Assembly (NCBI GenBank): GCA_911728455.2
Contig: OU452231.1
Span: forward strand, 1,927,001 to 1,991,000
Direction: 5' to 3'
DNA from: Marthasterias glacialis
Taxonomy: Eukaryota; Echinodermata; Asteroidea; Forcipulatida; Asteriidae
Length of the DNA: 64,000 nt
The notes beneath the pieces are model-generated. The model made no database searches. It was not told the DNA's origin and was given only the letters and a program-made list of their open reading frames with translations. This document shows positions 13,040 to 21,929 of the stretch, piece by piece. The position numbers and the translations under genes are program-made. Numbering within the stretch: the stretch's first letter is position 1; each line of letters begins with the position of its first letter.

Positions 13040-16000
13040 GTAAGTTCATTTTTTAAATCCTACCACAAGATAATCCAGTAGTTTAGCAAAGTTTATAATT
13101 TAACATCATTATGTCTAGGACTGCATTATTGTTATTATATATTTCTGGTTATGAAACCCAGGATGCCTCATATGAACTTAATCACTGTAGCTCTTAAGCC
13201 TGAGGAAACCTGTAAACAAGGGTGCTTGCTATGTGAAGCAGAAACACCGGGGTAATTCCCCTACTCTTCCACGATAAGTGTTCTGGGATCTTTTAGGTGC
13301 ACTACCAATCCTAGTACACGGTACTACGTCCCATCCCAAGGACATAGCAATTATTGTAAAGTATCTTGCTCAAGGATACAAGTGCCTGGACTGGGATTCG
13401 AACCCACACTCTGCTGAGCACTGACAACACTAGAACTTGAGTCCGATGATCTAGACCGCTCGGTAACGACACTCCACCATTAATTTTAGTATTAGTAATA
13501 TTTGTGGGTTTATTTGTTTAAAAATTTTACAGGAAAGAAGGATTTGAAGAGGAAACGAAAATTATCAGAAGGAGAGGAGGACTTTGATAGCGGATTAGAA
13601 GAACCAGAAACATTGAGCGATACAGAAGTAGAGGTGAGTCACATCAGGGGTTCTCTTTTTCTCTGCCCCTCCCTCCCCAATACTTTATTTTTATTAATTG
13701 GATAGCTGGATGGTGTTATTCCTCAGAACTATGTAACTGGGGTTTATTGGACTGAAGTCAAGTTTTTGTTACTGAGTCCTGAGAATTTGAGTTCAAATCC
13801 TAGTCTTGCCAATCATTTTGCATGTGTCATTGATGGAATAAAATTTCACCATAATTTATTCCATTTCACCTAGGTGTACAAGTAACTGAGGGGTTTATTA
13901 GACTGACCTTGAGTTCTTGTTACCGTGTAATCAGAATTTGATCTCAAATCCTAGTCCTGACTATCATGTTGCATGTATCAATGATGGAATAAAACTGCAC
14001 CATAATTTGTTTCCCTACACCCAGGTGTACAGTTGGGGACCTGCAAGATCTGACTTGGTATTGCATTTGATTAGTCCCTTTAACCGCTGCTTGGTGTATG
14101 CTTCCCAAGAAGCATAAACTTAGGTGAATTTCCGGTCAGTTTAGATTTAAACCGTAATTTCCGTAATTGTTGTTCTGCTTAATGTTTAGGTTATACAGAA
14201 ACCAAAAGAGGGCGCCCCAGTGGCTCGACTCAACGTTGACACTGGATTTAGTTGGGATGGTAGTCTGGAGCCAGAGGTCAAGAAGAGAAAGAAGACATTA
14301 CTCCGCAATGAAGAGGAATCAAGTAGCGATGAAAGTGATGAGGAAGCGGAAGAAAAGGTTGTAAAAGAGGTAAGATTTGAAGAAATTATTATACACATAT
14401 GGACTGGCAATGAGGGCAATAGTGCACGTCTATGCACCCCGAGGGCCTGTGAGTGATCAGGTTCGGCCGAGAGAAATAGGACCGTCTCCTGGTCACTCAC
14501 AGGCTCGAGGGGTGCATAGACGTGCACTATTGCCCGAATAATGCCAGTCCATATGTGTTTTATAACACACCTCAGTCCAAAATGTCATGTGAAAAAAATA
14601 TTTTCAGGACGCACGGTTTTACAACGGTAAACTGTTATGAGCATTGTAAACCTCTTGAGGGCGCTGTTTACCAGTCAATAGTTTTGGGGTTTTTGAAACT
14701 ATTTCCCGCTTTGCGTACTATTTCCCCCAAATAAAGCGAGTGCGGTGCATTGACGTGCATCAAGTTCACGGTGGTGCAGATTTCATGCATTAGGCTATAT
14801 TAGTTCACCCCACGTGACCGTGTTTCAGCCAATCAGGATAAAGAACCAGGGAGAGGTGTGTTATGATTTGATCTATACTGCATTGGGTTTTTATTATTTC
14901 ATCTATTAACCCATTATCATCTGCACACAACTGCAGTGTAAGTCATTTACTCACTGAACAGGGCAGGGAAAAGTCACCAGTTCAATGCAGTATCTTGAAA
15001 TCTAGATAGAACTTTCATTAAGATTATTTTTGTGTGTTACAAGTTTGATTTTATGAAAATGATCTTTCGAACAATTTACAGAAATTGAAAAAAGCAGTTT
15101 CTTATTTAGATCAGTATTTGTGTTGTTTTTGTACCGAGGATAAATTTGCATTGCTACAAAAGGGTGTACTGTTAAGCGATAAAAATATTTCTTATTTTCT
15201 GATTTTGAACATCTCTCCAGCCTTCTCAGGTTAAGAGCAAAAGGGAGAAGGAAGCCAAAGAAAAGGCAGAAGAAGAACTTCTCTTCAAGGTATGTGAATA
15301 AATTTGACATTCTCTTGTCTTCGTCTTTTGATTTATTTCCCACTGTGTTATGGACCATGTTACCTGTGACATCACCTTTACAAAAGAGCCACAGAGTCTA
15401 GATCTCCTGCATGCCAGCCACGATTTGTACACAGCTCAATGGAAGAAAACAAAATCATACATTTTATGTAAAATGCACAATGCAACCTTTTAAATTTTTG
15501 ATACGAAGAAAGGAGGCACATCGCAACAGTTGTTCAGCTGTTATTTTTACTATTCTTGATTTGGGTAATTATGGTTGAAAATGAAAAATATCTTATATGA
15601 CCAGTGAAGTGTCTTGCCTGCCAGGTAATACCCTGGAATGTACAAGGTCAGGACTTCCGGCCTAGCTTGGGCCCATAGTCACAGTGAAGACATTCCATAG
15701 TCTCTCGAAAGAGAATAACAAATCCCAGTGCATTTTATGAGAACTTTTGTTGTCCTTACTTTCTATGCATGTCTATAGTCATGGTTTCATTGTGACAACG
15801 ATATTCTCTCTCAAAAAAAAAATGGAAGTTATGAGAAGTTTCGAAAAATCAATACCGCACAGAGGCATGGCAAAGAAGGAAGTGGTTAATTTGAATTTGA
15901 TTTATTGTTTAGACGTAGCATCAGTTGCATATTTGTTGTTCATACTGGTAATGTATTTAATTTTTTACTAAATGTATTGATGTTATTCGACCAGGGGAAA

Positions 16001-19000
16001 GTGGTTTGTTCCATATCTTGAAAATATATTGACTTGTTTTGAACTGTGAATGTTGTAGGTTCGAATCCTATCGGAGTTTCATGTAGATTTTTCCTCCCAC
16101 AGGATTTGGAAAGCACTGAGTATAAAGTTCTTATTCCACATCAACATAGGGTTAACTGATATAAAAATAAACTCTTTATTCCACGATGCTATTTTTACGT
16201 CAATGAAAAAGGATTTTTTTTTGTGGTCAGACGGAGCGTGAATTGATGGATGAAGACAAAACTCCAGAGACGTCGGATGAATACGATCGACTCGTTCTCA
16301 GTTCTCCCAACTCCTCCTTAGTGTGGATTCGTTACATGGCCTTCTACCTCCAGTCAGCTGAGATTGACAAAGCAAGAGCAGTAGCTGAAAGGGCTCTCAA
16401 GACTATTAGCTTCAGGTCAGTATTTACATCTTCATTATATGGCAAGTGTGGGGTTCGAATCCAACCAGAGGTGCATGTGAATATTTACTGCATGAAGAGC
16501 TTTGTCAGAAAAAGGGACAAATTAAAATCATATCAAGTTTGACCTTTACCGATGTAAAGCTGTAGAACAGCTTAATAATAGATGGATCTGTTAAGCCACG
16601 GCCCCTTACATGCTGACCAATCACAGCCTTGGCTGCGCCACTGAAAGTCTGACACAAGTCTGACATGATGAAATCCTGTTGGAAAATGTAAACATGTGTA
16701 TGGATAAATATTACAACAAAAATGGTTTATTTCTTGAAAAAAAAAAATTTGAATAGATACATTATACAGGCATGATACTCTTCCTACTTCCTACCAAGTC
16801 TGATTTCCGATTTTTTGCCCATGGAAAAAATCCGAAAAATTGTGATTAAATAATCTGAAAAGTCTATTAAAGCCTGCACCTTTTGTACATGTAGGTTAGT
16901 CTTTGTACTCAGTAGAATGTTCCTACTTTTTTCCAAAGACCAAATATTATACCTGATTATAATACTACACTCATCATCATCATCATGCTGTCTTCATTCT
17001 TTGTTGGATGAAGCCCTCCTCCAGCAAGTTCCATTCTCTTCTGGGACTTGTCATTCTACTCCACGTAATACCGTGTTCATGTGGTTCATCTCTCCAACTC
17101 CCTTTTCCGTCTTGCTCTTCTCCAGCCTGTCCTTGGTTGCCTTTCTCTGAGTCTCTTGGCCCATCTGTTGTCTTGCCTTCTTGCTAAGTGCCCTGCCCAT
17201 CTCCATTTCATTTCCTTAACTAAATGATATCTAAGAATATTTCAAAAGAATTCGACAAATGCAAAGGTACTGACACAAAGACTCAAATAATAAATAAATA
17301 AATAAATTAATAAATCAAACTAAAATATTTAGCCACTGCCGAGATCCCAAGATTGAGTCTCATTGAGACATTTATTCTGACTCTTGTTTCTCTCAGAGAG
17401 GAGCAGGAGAAGCTGAATGTGTGGGTTTCATTCTTAAATCTTGAGAATCTGTACGGAACGGAAGAATCTCTACTCAAGGTGTTTGAGCGGGCGCTACAGC
17501 ACTGTGAACCAATCAAGGTCTTCCAGAATATGGTCAATATCTGCGTCCGGACGGAGAAACTTGAGGTGGGTAGCACTCAGGCGTGTGATTTGTCAGGAAT
17601 TTTCCTGACTATATGATTATCCTGCCCAAGCCCATGTAGTGCTTATTGCTGCAAGAATATGCAGTTCTTGTTTAGTGCTTTATCTACGCCTTTTGATAAA
17701 AGTGCTTTTATTATTTCAGCAAGCAGAGCAGTTGTACAACTCGATGGTGAAGCGGTTTAACTTCAATAAAGATGTGTGGATCAGCTATGGCTACTTTCTG
17801 ATGAAGAACGGACGCCACGCTGCAGCGCACAAACTCATGCAGAGAAGTTTCAAAAGTCTAACTCAAAAAGAACGTAAGTCATTTTACATTTACTCAAATA
17901 TAAGTTCACCATTAACGATATGTTTAATGATAATAATAATAATAATAATAATATTGAACATTTATACCGCGCCATGTCTGTCAGAATTGACACTCCTGGT
18001 GCATGCACAGTATTTATCTTGCAAGGTATTCGGAGTTATGTAGTATGAGACCTGTTCCTTTAGCACCATGTAACGGTTTACAAGGTGCTGTGGCGCAATC
18101 TGCTGCCGATCAAACCAGGAACACCGGGGCGAACCCCTTCTCTTTTCGATAAGTGCACTGGGTTCTTTTACGTGCATTACACAACACACGGGACCTACCG
18201 CTTTACATCCCATCCGAAGGACGCAGCAATAATGGTTAAGTGTCTTGCTTAAGGACACAAGTGTCACGACCGTGATTCGAACCCACACTCTGCTGATCAG
18301 AGACACCAGAGCTTGAGTCCGGTGTTCTTATCCGCTCGGCCACTCCTGTTGCTTTTTGATCTTTATTTGATCAGTGTGATCAATTTGACGCAAAACTTTA
18401 ACCCAATGATTGTTTAGTTTTTCTAGACAAAACAAGACTGTAAATAATCGACAAGCTAGAATAAAGAAAAATGTAGGTTGTTTTAATTGATATCATTTGT
18501 TCTTTCCAGATGTTGATGTGATTGTCAAATTTGCTCAAATGGAGTTCAAGTTCGCCGAAGCTGAACGAGGCAAGACGATGTTTGAAAATGTCCTCAGCAA
18601 CTATCCAAAGCGAACAGATATCTGGTCGGTGTACCTGGATATGATGATTAAGGAAGCAGATGTACCAGCCATCAGGTACAAGACTTTTTTTTTTTAATAT
18701 TGTCATAGCTTTAGCATAAATGAAAAAGCTGTTTTCTTAAAGAATAACTAGACATTGCTTTGTCACTTCCACTAAATTCTAAAAAGTTACATAGATTGAA
18801 ATATGCATGACCAATATTACAATTTTGTAAGACTTTTGAAATGATTAATGCCCAATAATGCCTCATTTTTTCCCGTCAGGCATCTTTTTGAGAGGGTCAT
18901 CCATCTTAGTCTCACAGCAAAGAAGATGAAGTTCTTCTTCAAACGATACTTGGAGTTTGAGAAAAAATGCGGCACCGATGCCAGTGTAATGGAGGTTAAA

Positions 19001-19054
19001 CGCAAGGCTGTGGAATATGTAGAATCCAAGATGGAGGTGGCTGCTGATAGCTGA
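857..19054 (+). CDS. PDCD11: RRP5/PDCD11 homologue, 3' part of the gene (21 exons)
   Basis: RRP5 is a nucleolar scaffold for pre-rRNA processing, needed for both 18S production and ITS1 cleavage. I read these exons: 857-1070, 1895-2026, 2218-2465, 3150-3220, 3987-4172, 4681-4777, 4881-5026, 5846-5945, 6853-7039, 7746-7929, 11512-11691, 12007-12120, 12948-13039, 13533-13633, 14190-14369, 15221-15289, 16231-16415, 17397-17565, 17720-17873, 18510-18675, 18880-19054. All have AG acceptors and GT donors with matching phases, totalling 3150 nt (1049 codons plus TGA at 19052-19054). Recognisable family segments are YLPITH in exon 7, [10 protein letters not shown] and [15 protein letters not shown] in exon 17, [11 protein letters not shown] in exon 18, [14 protein letters not shown] in exon 20 and FERVIHLSL in exon 21. 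Vertebrate RRP5 has about 1870 residues, so roughly the first 800 lie before the window. The first exon begins at an acceptor (ag at 855-856), so it is not the gene start. Family assignment is very secure; single exon edges are probable. Confidence 0.95.
1150..1382. repeat. CAG/CTG-rich 12- and 24-bp minisatellite in an RRP5 intron
   Basis: About 230 bases of interleaved CAGCAACAGCTG and CAGCAACAGCCG units. It lies 80 bases after the donor at 1071 and is removed by splicing to 1895. It is open in several frames on both strands (Gln-rich on plus, Ala- or Leu-rich on minus) simply because the units lack stops. The self-complementary GCTGCAGC occurs repeatedly, so single strands could fold. I do not call it coding. 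Confidence 0.9.
1476..1805 (+). repeat. Tandem repeat, about 115-bp unit, roughly three copies
   Basis: Each unit contains TTTGCTTGTGAG, TACTTCACATT, CTAAG, TTAGTGCTA and GTAAGCTGAGAAT. Units start near 1476, 1565 and 1680 and are degenerate with small indels. Intronic in RRP5, between exons 1 and 2 of the model. Confidence 0.75.
2771..3025. mobile_element. TTAA-type inverted-repeat element, truncated, with TTA-repeat tail
   Basis: It begins TTAAAGGGGGTGTGTTGTCA, the terminal motif of the family seen intact at 47464-47652 and 52777-52992, and carries the family interior (ATTTGACCG, GTGCAGTAT, CAGCCACAG, TATAATCACGACG). The right terminus is lost and runs into AAGCGCTAAATAAGAACTG and a short ATT microsatellite, a junction typical of SINE tails. 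Intronic in RRP5. Confidence 0.6.
3440..3620. repeat. Possible tRNA-like SINE fragment
   Basis: Within this intron the string GCGAATCCCATCC resembles an RNA polymerase III B box, preceded by TTACCAACTAGACTACTGAG, which looks like a tRNA anticodon arm. The same CCTCCCACAGG-like and GGTTCGAATCC strings recur near 16060-16110 and 16450. Weak evidence; no complete element could be delimited. Confidence 0.3.
3779..3950. repeat. Dispersed repeat shared with 50878-50996
   Basis: The series GGAAGTC, CCAGACA, GCCACCTACTCCTGGGGCTG, ACAG..CGTAAGGAT and GGCTTGGGTATCATCCATCA is found here and again at 50878-50996, with an internal deletion in the second copy. It lies just upstream of RRP5 exon 5. Confidence 0.7.
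5300..5385. repeat. Single arm of the palindromic GACCCAGTAACT family
   Basis: TAGACCCAGTAACTTGGGCG, then CTGTACT, TTGAGATTTTGAC and GGTCGTACTAGCG match the arms of the large palindrome at 21930-22090. Intronic between RRP5 exons 7 and 8. Confidence 0.65.
5946..6852. other. RRP5 intron 8, nothing recognised
   Basis: This 907-base intron holds only short chance ORFs. There are small CACGTG-containing inverted motifs around 6130-6300 but no repeat family member that I could match elsewhere in the window. Confidence 0.5.
7111..7212. mobile_element. TA-flanked short inverted-repeat element, second copy
   Basis: Ends TAAGGTTTGCAGTTACATAA and, inverted, GTACATGGTGTTACTGGAAA followed by CCTTA, matching 457-612. 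At about 102 bp it is shorter. It lies about 70 bases after the RRP5 exon 9 donor. Confidence 0.65.
7425..7690 (+). mobile_element. tRNA-Leu-type SINE, 3' fragment
   Basis: The block TGTTGTGTAATGCAC, AAGAACCCAGT, CACTTATCG, AGAGAAGGGGTT and GCAGCACCTTGTAAACC is the body of the SINE seen full length at 17930-18347. The tRNA-like head is missing. It ends in an AT-rich ATTAAT/TATT tail. Confidence 0.7.
7969..8202 (+). repeat. Tandem duplication of about 118 bp
   Basis: Two nearly identical copies start near 7969 and 8091. Both run TTATTACACTTTGCTCTGGC to ATTTATAAAGTTGT, with one base change in CCCGAGAAA/CCTGAGAAA. The low divergence implies a recent event, shortly after the RRP5 exon 10 donor at 7930. 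Confidence 0.9.
8399..11029. mobile_element. 2.6-kb element with long GC-rich inverted termini
   Basis: Left end 8399-8450 and right end about 10962-11029 are inverted copies: the left reads ATAAGTATTTTAATCAGCCC then a GCCGCGGCCCGCC block, and the right is its complement with few mismatches (GGACAACAT versus GGACAGCTT). Weaker inverted similarity continues inward (about 8600 versus 10870-10910) and slightly outward. The interior is AT-rich and has no coding region. It fills most of RRP5 intron 10. Exact ends and target duplication could not be fixed. A non-autonomous DNA transposon or foldback element is the likeliest reading. Confidence 0.6.
8790..9795. repeat. Degenerate satellite inside the GC-TIR element
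   Basis: Around a dozen diverged units of roughly 60-90 bases, each with GGGCGGGAATTCTACAAT-like and CTTCCGTTTAAAA-like halves. GAATTCTACAA or close variants occur near 8865, 9025, 9190, 9350, 9470, 9560, 9600 and 9745. GC boxes alternate with AT runs. No ORF of note. Confidence 0.75.
11158..11440 (+). mobile_element. tRNA-Leu-derived SINE, plus strand, divergent
   Basis: The head has an A-box-like TGGTCGAGTGG (11166-11176), an anticodon-arm GGACTCAAGCTC and a B box GGTTCGAATCC (11225-11235), followed by CACTTGTGTCCTTGAGCAAG as in the other copies. The downstream body differs from the 17930-18347 copy. It ends shortly before RRP5 exon 11 (11512). Confidence 0.7.
12421..12720 (+). repeat. 150-bp tandem dimer
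   Basis: Copy 1 is 12421-12570 and copy 2 is 12571-12720; both start ACGACTTAATGTAGA and end TAAATTTTAG. They differ at only a handful of bases (GACACC/GATACC, CACGACC/CATGACC, GTTGGG/GTTTGG, ACCAG/ATCAG, GGGGAAC/GGGGGAC). Intronic, between RRP5 exons 12 and 13. Confidence 0.95.
13190..13478 (-). mobile_element. tRNA-Leu(CAA)-derived SINE
   Basis: On the minus strand it has an A-box-like TTACCGAGCGG (13466-13456), the arm GGACTCAAGTTCTAG with anticodon CAA, and the B box GGTTCGAATC (13404-13395). The shared body with TTGAGCAAGA, ATTGCT, GGGATGGGA and the AGTAGGGGAATT stretch follows. Intronic in RRP5, about 55 bases upstream of exon 14. Confidence 0.8.
13533..15289 (+). CDS. PDCD11: RRP5 charged linker exons (exons 14-16)
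   Basis: Three exons (13533-13633, 14190-14369, 15221-15289) encode about 117 residues rich in Lys, Arg, Glu, Asp and Ser, lying between the last S1 repeat and the HAT module. Clusters include [33 protein letters not shown] and [19 protein letters not shown]. The family landmark [10 protein letters not shown] in exon 15 matches the vertebrate segment reading SGFAWN. Acidic-serine stretches of this kind are typical nucleolar, casein-kinase-2-like targets; that is inference. The linker is clearly shorter than in vertebrate RRP5, where the equivalent region is a few hundred residues. Exons 15 and 16 begin and end in phase 0, so they could be skipped without a frameshift. Confidence 0.88.
13725..14040 (+). 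repeat. Tandem duplication, about 150-160-bp unit, SINE-like
   Basis: Two diverged copies (about 13725-13876 and 13877-14040) share GGGTTTATT, GACTGA, TTGTTAC, CAAATCCTAGTC, GCATGT, TTGATGGAATAAAA or ATGATGGAATAAAA, CACCATAATTT and CAGGTGTACA or TAGGTGTACA. The CAAATCCTAGTC string recalls a decayed B box. Confidence 0.7.
14393..14558. repeat. Long palindrome, about 65-bp arms
   Basis: Arms 14393-14456 and 14493-14558 are near-perfect inverted copies (outer ACACATATGGACTGGCA, inner CTGTGAGTGA) around a 36-base centre. It begins 24 bases after the RRP5 exon 15 donor. It could be a compact foldback element, and the pre-mRNA could form a strong hairpin next to the splice site. Confidence 0.85.
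16231..19054 (+). CDS. PDCD11: RRP5 HAT/TPR-like module (exons 17-21)
   Basis: The last five exons encode about 282 residues of half-a-TPR repeats, a helical solenoid used for protein contacts in the pre-40S processome. It opens with [20 protein letters not shown], then repeats of the W-x-x-Y/F-x-x-x-E type: [67 protein letters not shown] and [13 protein letters not shown]. The protein ends near [13 protein letters not shown] with the stop at 19052-19054. This is the best conserved part of the gene and the basis of the family call. In yeast the C-terminal module functions separately from the S1 region. Confidence 0.95.
16575..16695. repeat. Half copy of the inverted-repeat family seen at 60032
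   Basis: CTGTTAAGCC, GACCAATCACAGCCTTG, CGCCACTGAAAGTC and GACA.AAGTC.GACA match the left half of the element at 60032-60413. The right half is absent. Intronic in RRP5. Confidence 0.6.
17283..17315. repeat. AAAT/TAAA microsatellite
   Basis: Short run of (AAAT)n-like sequence, about 80 bases upstream of RRP5 exon 18. Other short microsatellites in the window: (TAA)n 3328-3362, (TG)n 38519-38542, (TTTG)n 42670-42714, (TG)n 47220-47234. Confidence 0.8.
17930..18347 (-). mobile_element. tRNA-Leu-derived SINE, essentially full length
   Basis: Minus strand: A box TGGCCGAGCGG (18342-18332), arm GGACTCAAGCTCTGG, B box GGTTCGAATC (18283-18274), then CACTTGTGTCCTTAAGCAAG, GGATGGGATGTAAAGC, GTGTTGTGTAATGCACGTAA, AGAGAAGGGGTTCG, CAGCACCTTGTAAACCG, and a tail ending in an ATT microsatellite (17930-17952). 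This is the reference copy for fragments at 7425, 13190 and 32600. Intronic in RRP5. Confidence 0.85.
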
Positions 19055-19700
19055 GTTGGTTCCTTTGGCTGCGACTGAATCAAGCAACTTGGGTTACGGC
19101 TATGGCTGGTGGCTGTAGCAGCAACGTTGAAGAGTGGTACTTTTGGGCATATCGGCAATAAAGCCACAGCTGAAGCGGTCAATAGCAGTCCGCACTAATG
19201 ATGTCATTTTTGCTTAAAAATACCCGGATGTCAGACAAACATTCCACCCTTCGGCGTGCCAGACCGCACTGGTACAGTATACAGTGCGTGTTGTTTGTGC
19301 GATCAACGTACGCGTTCGTCATTGAAATTTGAAACATTGTCCGAGATCCAGGTACTTGCATGACCTATTTTTAGCATAGTGCGGAGTGCTATTCAGACCC
19401 CTATTATCAGAAACCGTCGACTCTGCAAATCAATGTTAACGTTTTCTTGTCAAGTAACCTGTAACTTAGAAATGAAAAAGACAGACACTTTGCCCTCAAT
19501 GTTGAGATTTTGTGCACCTGGCCCTTACGGAATTGTAATGAATTAGTAACTTATAGATTTAAAGTTTTTAAAGGGAAGATGTGTTATTTTTTCAAGGCTG
19601 AATCATCAATATTGATCTGCTTGTCAAACTGATTTGAAAATGCTTTGGGCAGAACTGTCAGGTCAGTAGAAAATGCCGAATAAATTACGACTCTGATTTT
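19055..19700 (+). promoter_or_regulatory. RRP5 3' UTR with two candidate polyadenylation signals
   Basis: After the RRP5 stop there are canonical AATAAA hexamers at 19157-19162 and 19679-19684. The first lies inside a stretch (about 19065-19185) that resembles dispersed copies at about 33115-33225 and 59470-59580 (inverted), so a repeat may supply the proximal signal. Which site is used cannot be told from sequence. Confidence 0.55.
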
Positions 19701-20364
19701 GTTACCCTGTCTTCATGTACAAAAAAAAACTTGTTTTGAATTTTTTTCATTGAAGCGTGTTTCCAGAGAATATCCATCAGTTACCACAGATATAGAATCA
19801 TTTTTTATTATCAAATGTAATAAACATTTTTAATTTCAGCAACTTGAATATTACAATAGTACATTATACTGGTCATATCCTTATGCCATGGTTATATTTG
19901 ACCCCCCCCCCTTGCACACCAAATTTTGATCAATTTGGAGATCCAACTGAAGGCCCATTTGTGTTTCACACCCGGGTATTTTGTGTGTGTTTTCAGTTGA
20001 AATTTTATGATATCCAGTTTAGAAAAAATAACAAAATGAAAATATAGTCTAATAATTTCATCCTTTTTTGGTGCTTGTACATGACTGGTTCTAAAATAAA
20101 AATACAAATGATATTTTCATTGATATTTGTTTATTTTAAAACATCGGTAACAACTTGAAGAGGGGTGTGTTTGATTCCCCAGTTCATAACTGTGTTAATA
20201 AATGACATTTTGAAGAACAAAAACCTGTTATCACTTGTAGAACTATTTTTATTGTGTGCAAACCATGTGAAGTTAGACGAAGTAGCAAATACTATAGAAT
20301 TCTATCTCTGCCATTTCAACGTCGCATGTATGGTGGGGGTGGTCCCTAACCGCTTGCGCCGTCA

Positions 20365-20512
20365 ACAGCACATAGTCGCATAGTCGCGTCGTGCCGTCGC
20401 ATAGTTGCGTTGTGCCGTCTCATAGCTGCATTGTGCCGTCGCATAGTCGCGTCGTGCCGTCGCATAGTTGCGTTGTGCCGTCGCATAGTTGCATTGTGCC
20501 GTCGCATAGATT
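20365..20512. repeat. 21-bp minisatellite
   Basis: About seven units close to GTCGCATAGTTGCGTTGTGCC, with CGTC/TGTT variants. The unit is a multiple of three, so it produces artificial repetitive ORFs on both strands; these are not genes. Confidence 0.9.
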
Positions 20513-21001
20513 TGTACAGAGCGCGCGGGTGCAGCATCTGGGAGGGTGGGGGCAGTTTACCTTTCCATGCACAGCCCATTTAACTAAGTCATTAGGTATC
20601 AAAAAGATAATTTTAAGGTTTAGGTTCACCAGTCTTAGGTATGTTGTCACTGGCTCACAAATAAGTTATTATTATTATTTTTTATTTGTTGAGGAAACCG
20701 ACAATCTTGTGGCACGGCGGTCCAAATTTCCTCACGTCTTGACCCTATTCGATCCTTAGACTAGTTTAGTTTTGTTTAGTTTTATTTAATTTGTTCGAGC
20801 GGTCGATTTTTCCAGGTCACATAAGCAATTACAGAGGTTGAAGACAAACTTTTAAATCATTCAAATAACCTCTTTCAGAATCTCTTTCATTTAAATAATG
20901 GCTCCCACCCACAGACGACGCCCCCATCACTCCCTCCATTTGATTGGTTTGTGCGGCGCCGCCCACGGGAGCCACTTCCCTTACTTGCTTATGCTCTACG
21001 C

Positions 21002-21608
21002 TTAAAGAGGCTGTGTCGTCATGATTGTAGTGGGCCTGTGGCTCTGCGTGGAAAGATCAACTCTCACCCAGATAAAGCAACTGCACAGGCGCGCGCTTGC
21101 GGGCAAATCACGAAGGGTGCCGTCAAACTGTGATGTGACCGCTGGCTTGCTCGGTTATTTCATTTACTGCTATAATCATGACGACTTCGTTATGTACCAC
21201 GACCCTTCAGGCCAGCGGTGATCATGGCTCTCCATGAGTTTCCTGTCTCTTCTTAGACTAATTTTGAAATATGTTAGCCGTTGCCTCCCCCTGCTTCTCT
21301 TCACCTCGATGTTCCCCGTGATCGTTAAAAGTTCTCAACTTCTTTCCTCATCATACGTGTCCAAGAAATTGCAATTGTCTCTTTCTGATTGTTTCCAGCA
21401 GTTTCCTTTTAGTTCCCAGTTCTTCAAACCGTCCTCGTTTGTTACATGCTCTGTACATGAAATTCTCAACATTTGTAGGTAAAACCACATCGCAGCTGCT
21501 TCGAGTCTCTTCTCCATCTGTGCCGATACTGTCAAATTTTCGCTGCCATAATACAAGAGTGGATAATATTATAACTACCCAACAATCATAACGACACAGC
21601 CTCTTTAA
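21002..21608. mobile_element. TTAA-flanked inverted-repeat element carrying a retrotransposon fragment
   Basis: Left end TTAAAGAGGCTGTGTCGTCA (21002 onward) and right end the inverted equivalent closing in CAGCCTCTTTAA (21608). The TTAA at both ends matches piggyBac-type target sites (inference). An inner partial right terminus at about 21170-21185 (TATAATCATGACGAC) shows that the original short element ended there, so about 420 bases sit between it and the outer terminus. Those bases include the RT-like fragment at 21335-21560. Confidence 0.6.
21335..21560 (-). pseudogene. Non-LTR retrotransposon reverse-transcriptase C-terminal fragment, frameshifted
   Basis: The minus-strand translation reads YGSENLTVSAQMEKRLEAAA then MWFYLQMLRISCTEHVTNED. 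It continues in a second frame as KRKLLETIRKRQLQFLGHV. That combination (YGSE-W/L-T, EKRLEA, MLRIS, R-RQL-FLGH) is the usual tail of LINE-type reverse transcriptases in animal genomes. A frame change between the two parts and loss of everything upstream make it a dead fragment. Confidence 0.7.
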
Positions 21609-21929
21609 GGGAGTGCGTTTGGCAATAATAATAGTCGGGTGCGTGCTGGAGGCTCGTGAACCCGTGGTTCTGAGTAGGACTCCAGTCTGCAAGAAACATA
21701 CAAAACCTCACGTGACAGACAGGATTTGGTAACTGGCCTGGTGATTTTGTGCTCGGGGTGGAGTTCGTTAGCTGGGCATGTTTTCTTTTATAAATAAACT
21801 TTGCGCCACAGTTGCTGTTGTAGAATAACCAGAATCTTCACACTTACTTGTCGTGGCAAGTATGAACTTGAATTGAAGGTAAAATTGACATTGACATGCA
21901 CCATGGAGGTAGAAATAGGCTAAAAACTG

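Noticed and set aside
13634-15220. Intron-encoded box C/D snoRNA, expected by analogy because ribosome-biogenesis genes often host them
   Set aside because: ATGATGG-like and CTGA-like strings occur, but not as a properly spaced C/D pair with a terminal stem.
18270-18347. Functional tRNA-Leu gene
   Set aside because: A and B boxes are present, but the cloverleaf arms do not close properly and the sequence continues into a SINE body with sibling copies.
20346-20760. Repetitive ORFs (RRHNATM-type and PSHSCVV-type)
   Set aside because: They are an artefact of the 21-bp tandem repeat; no start context, splice sites or homology.
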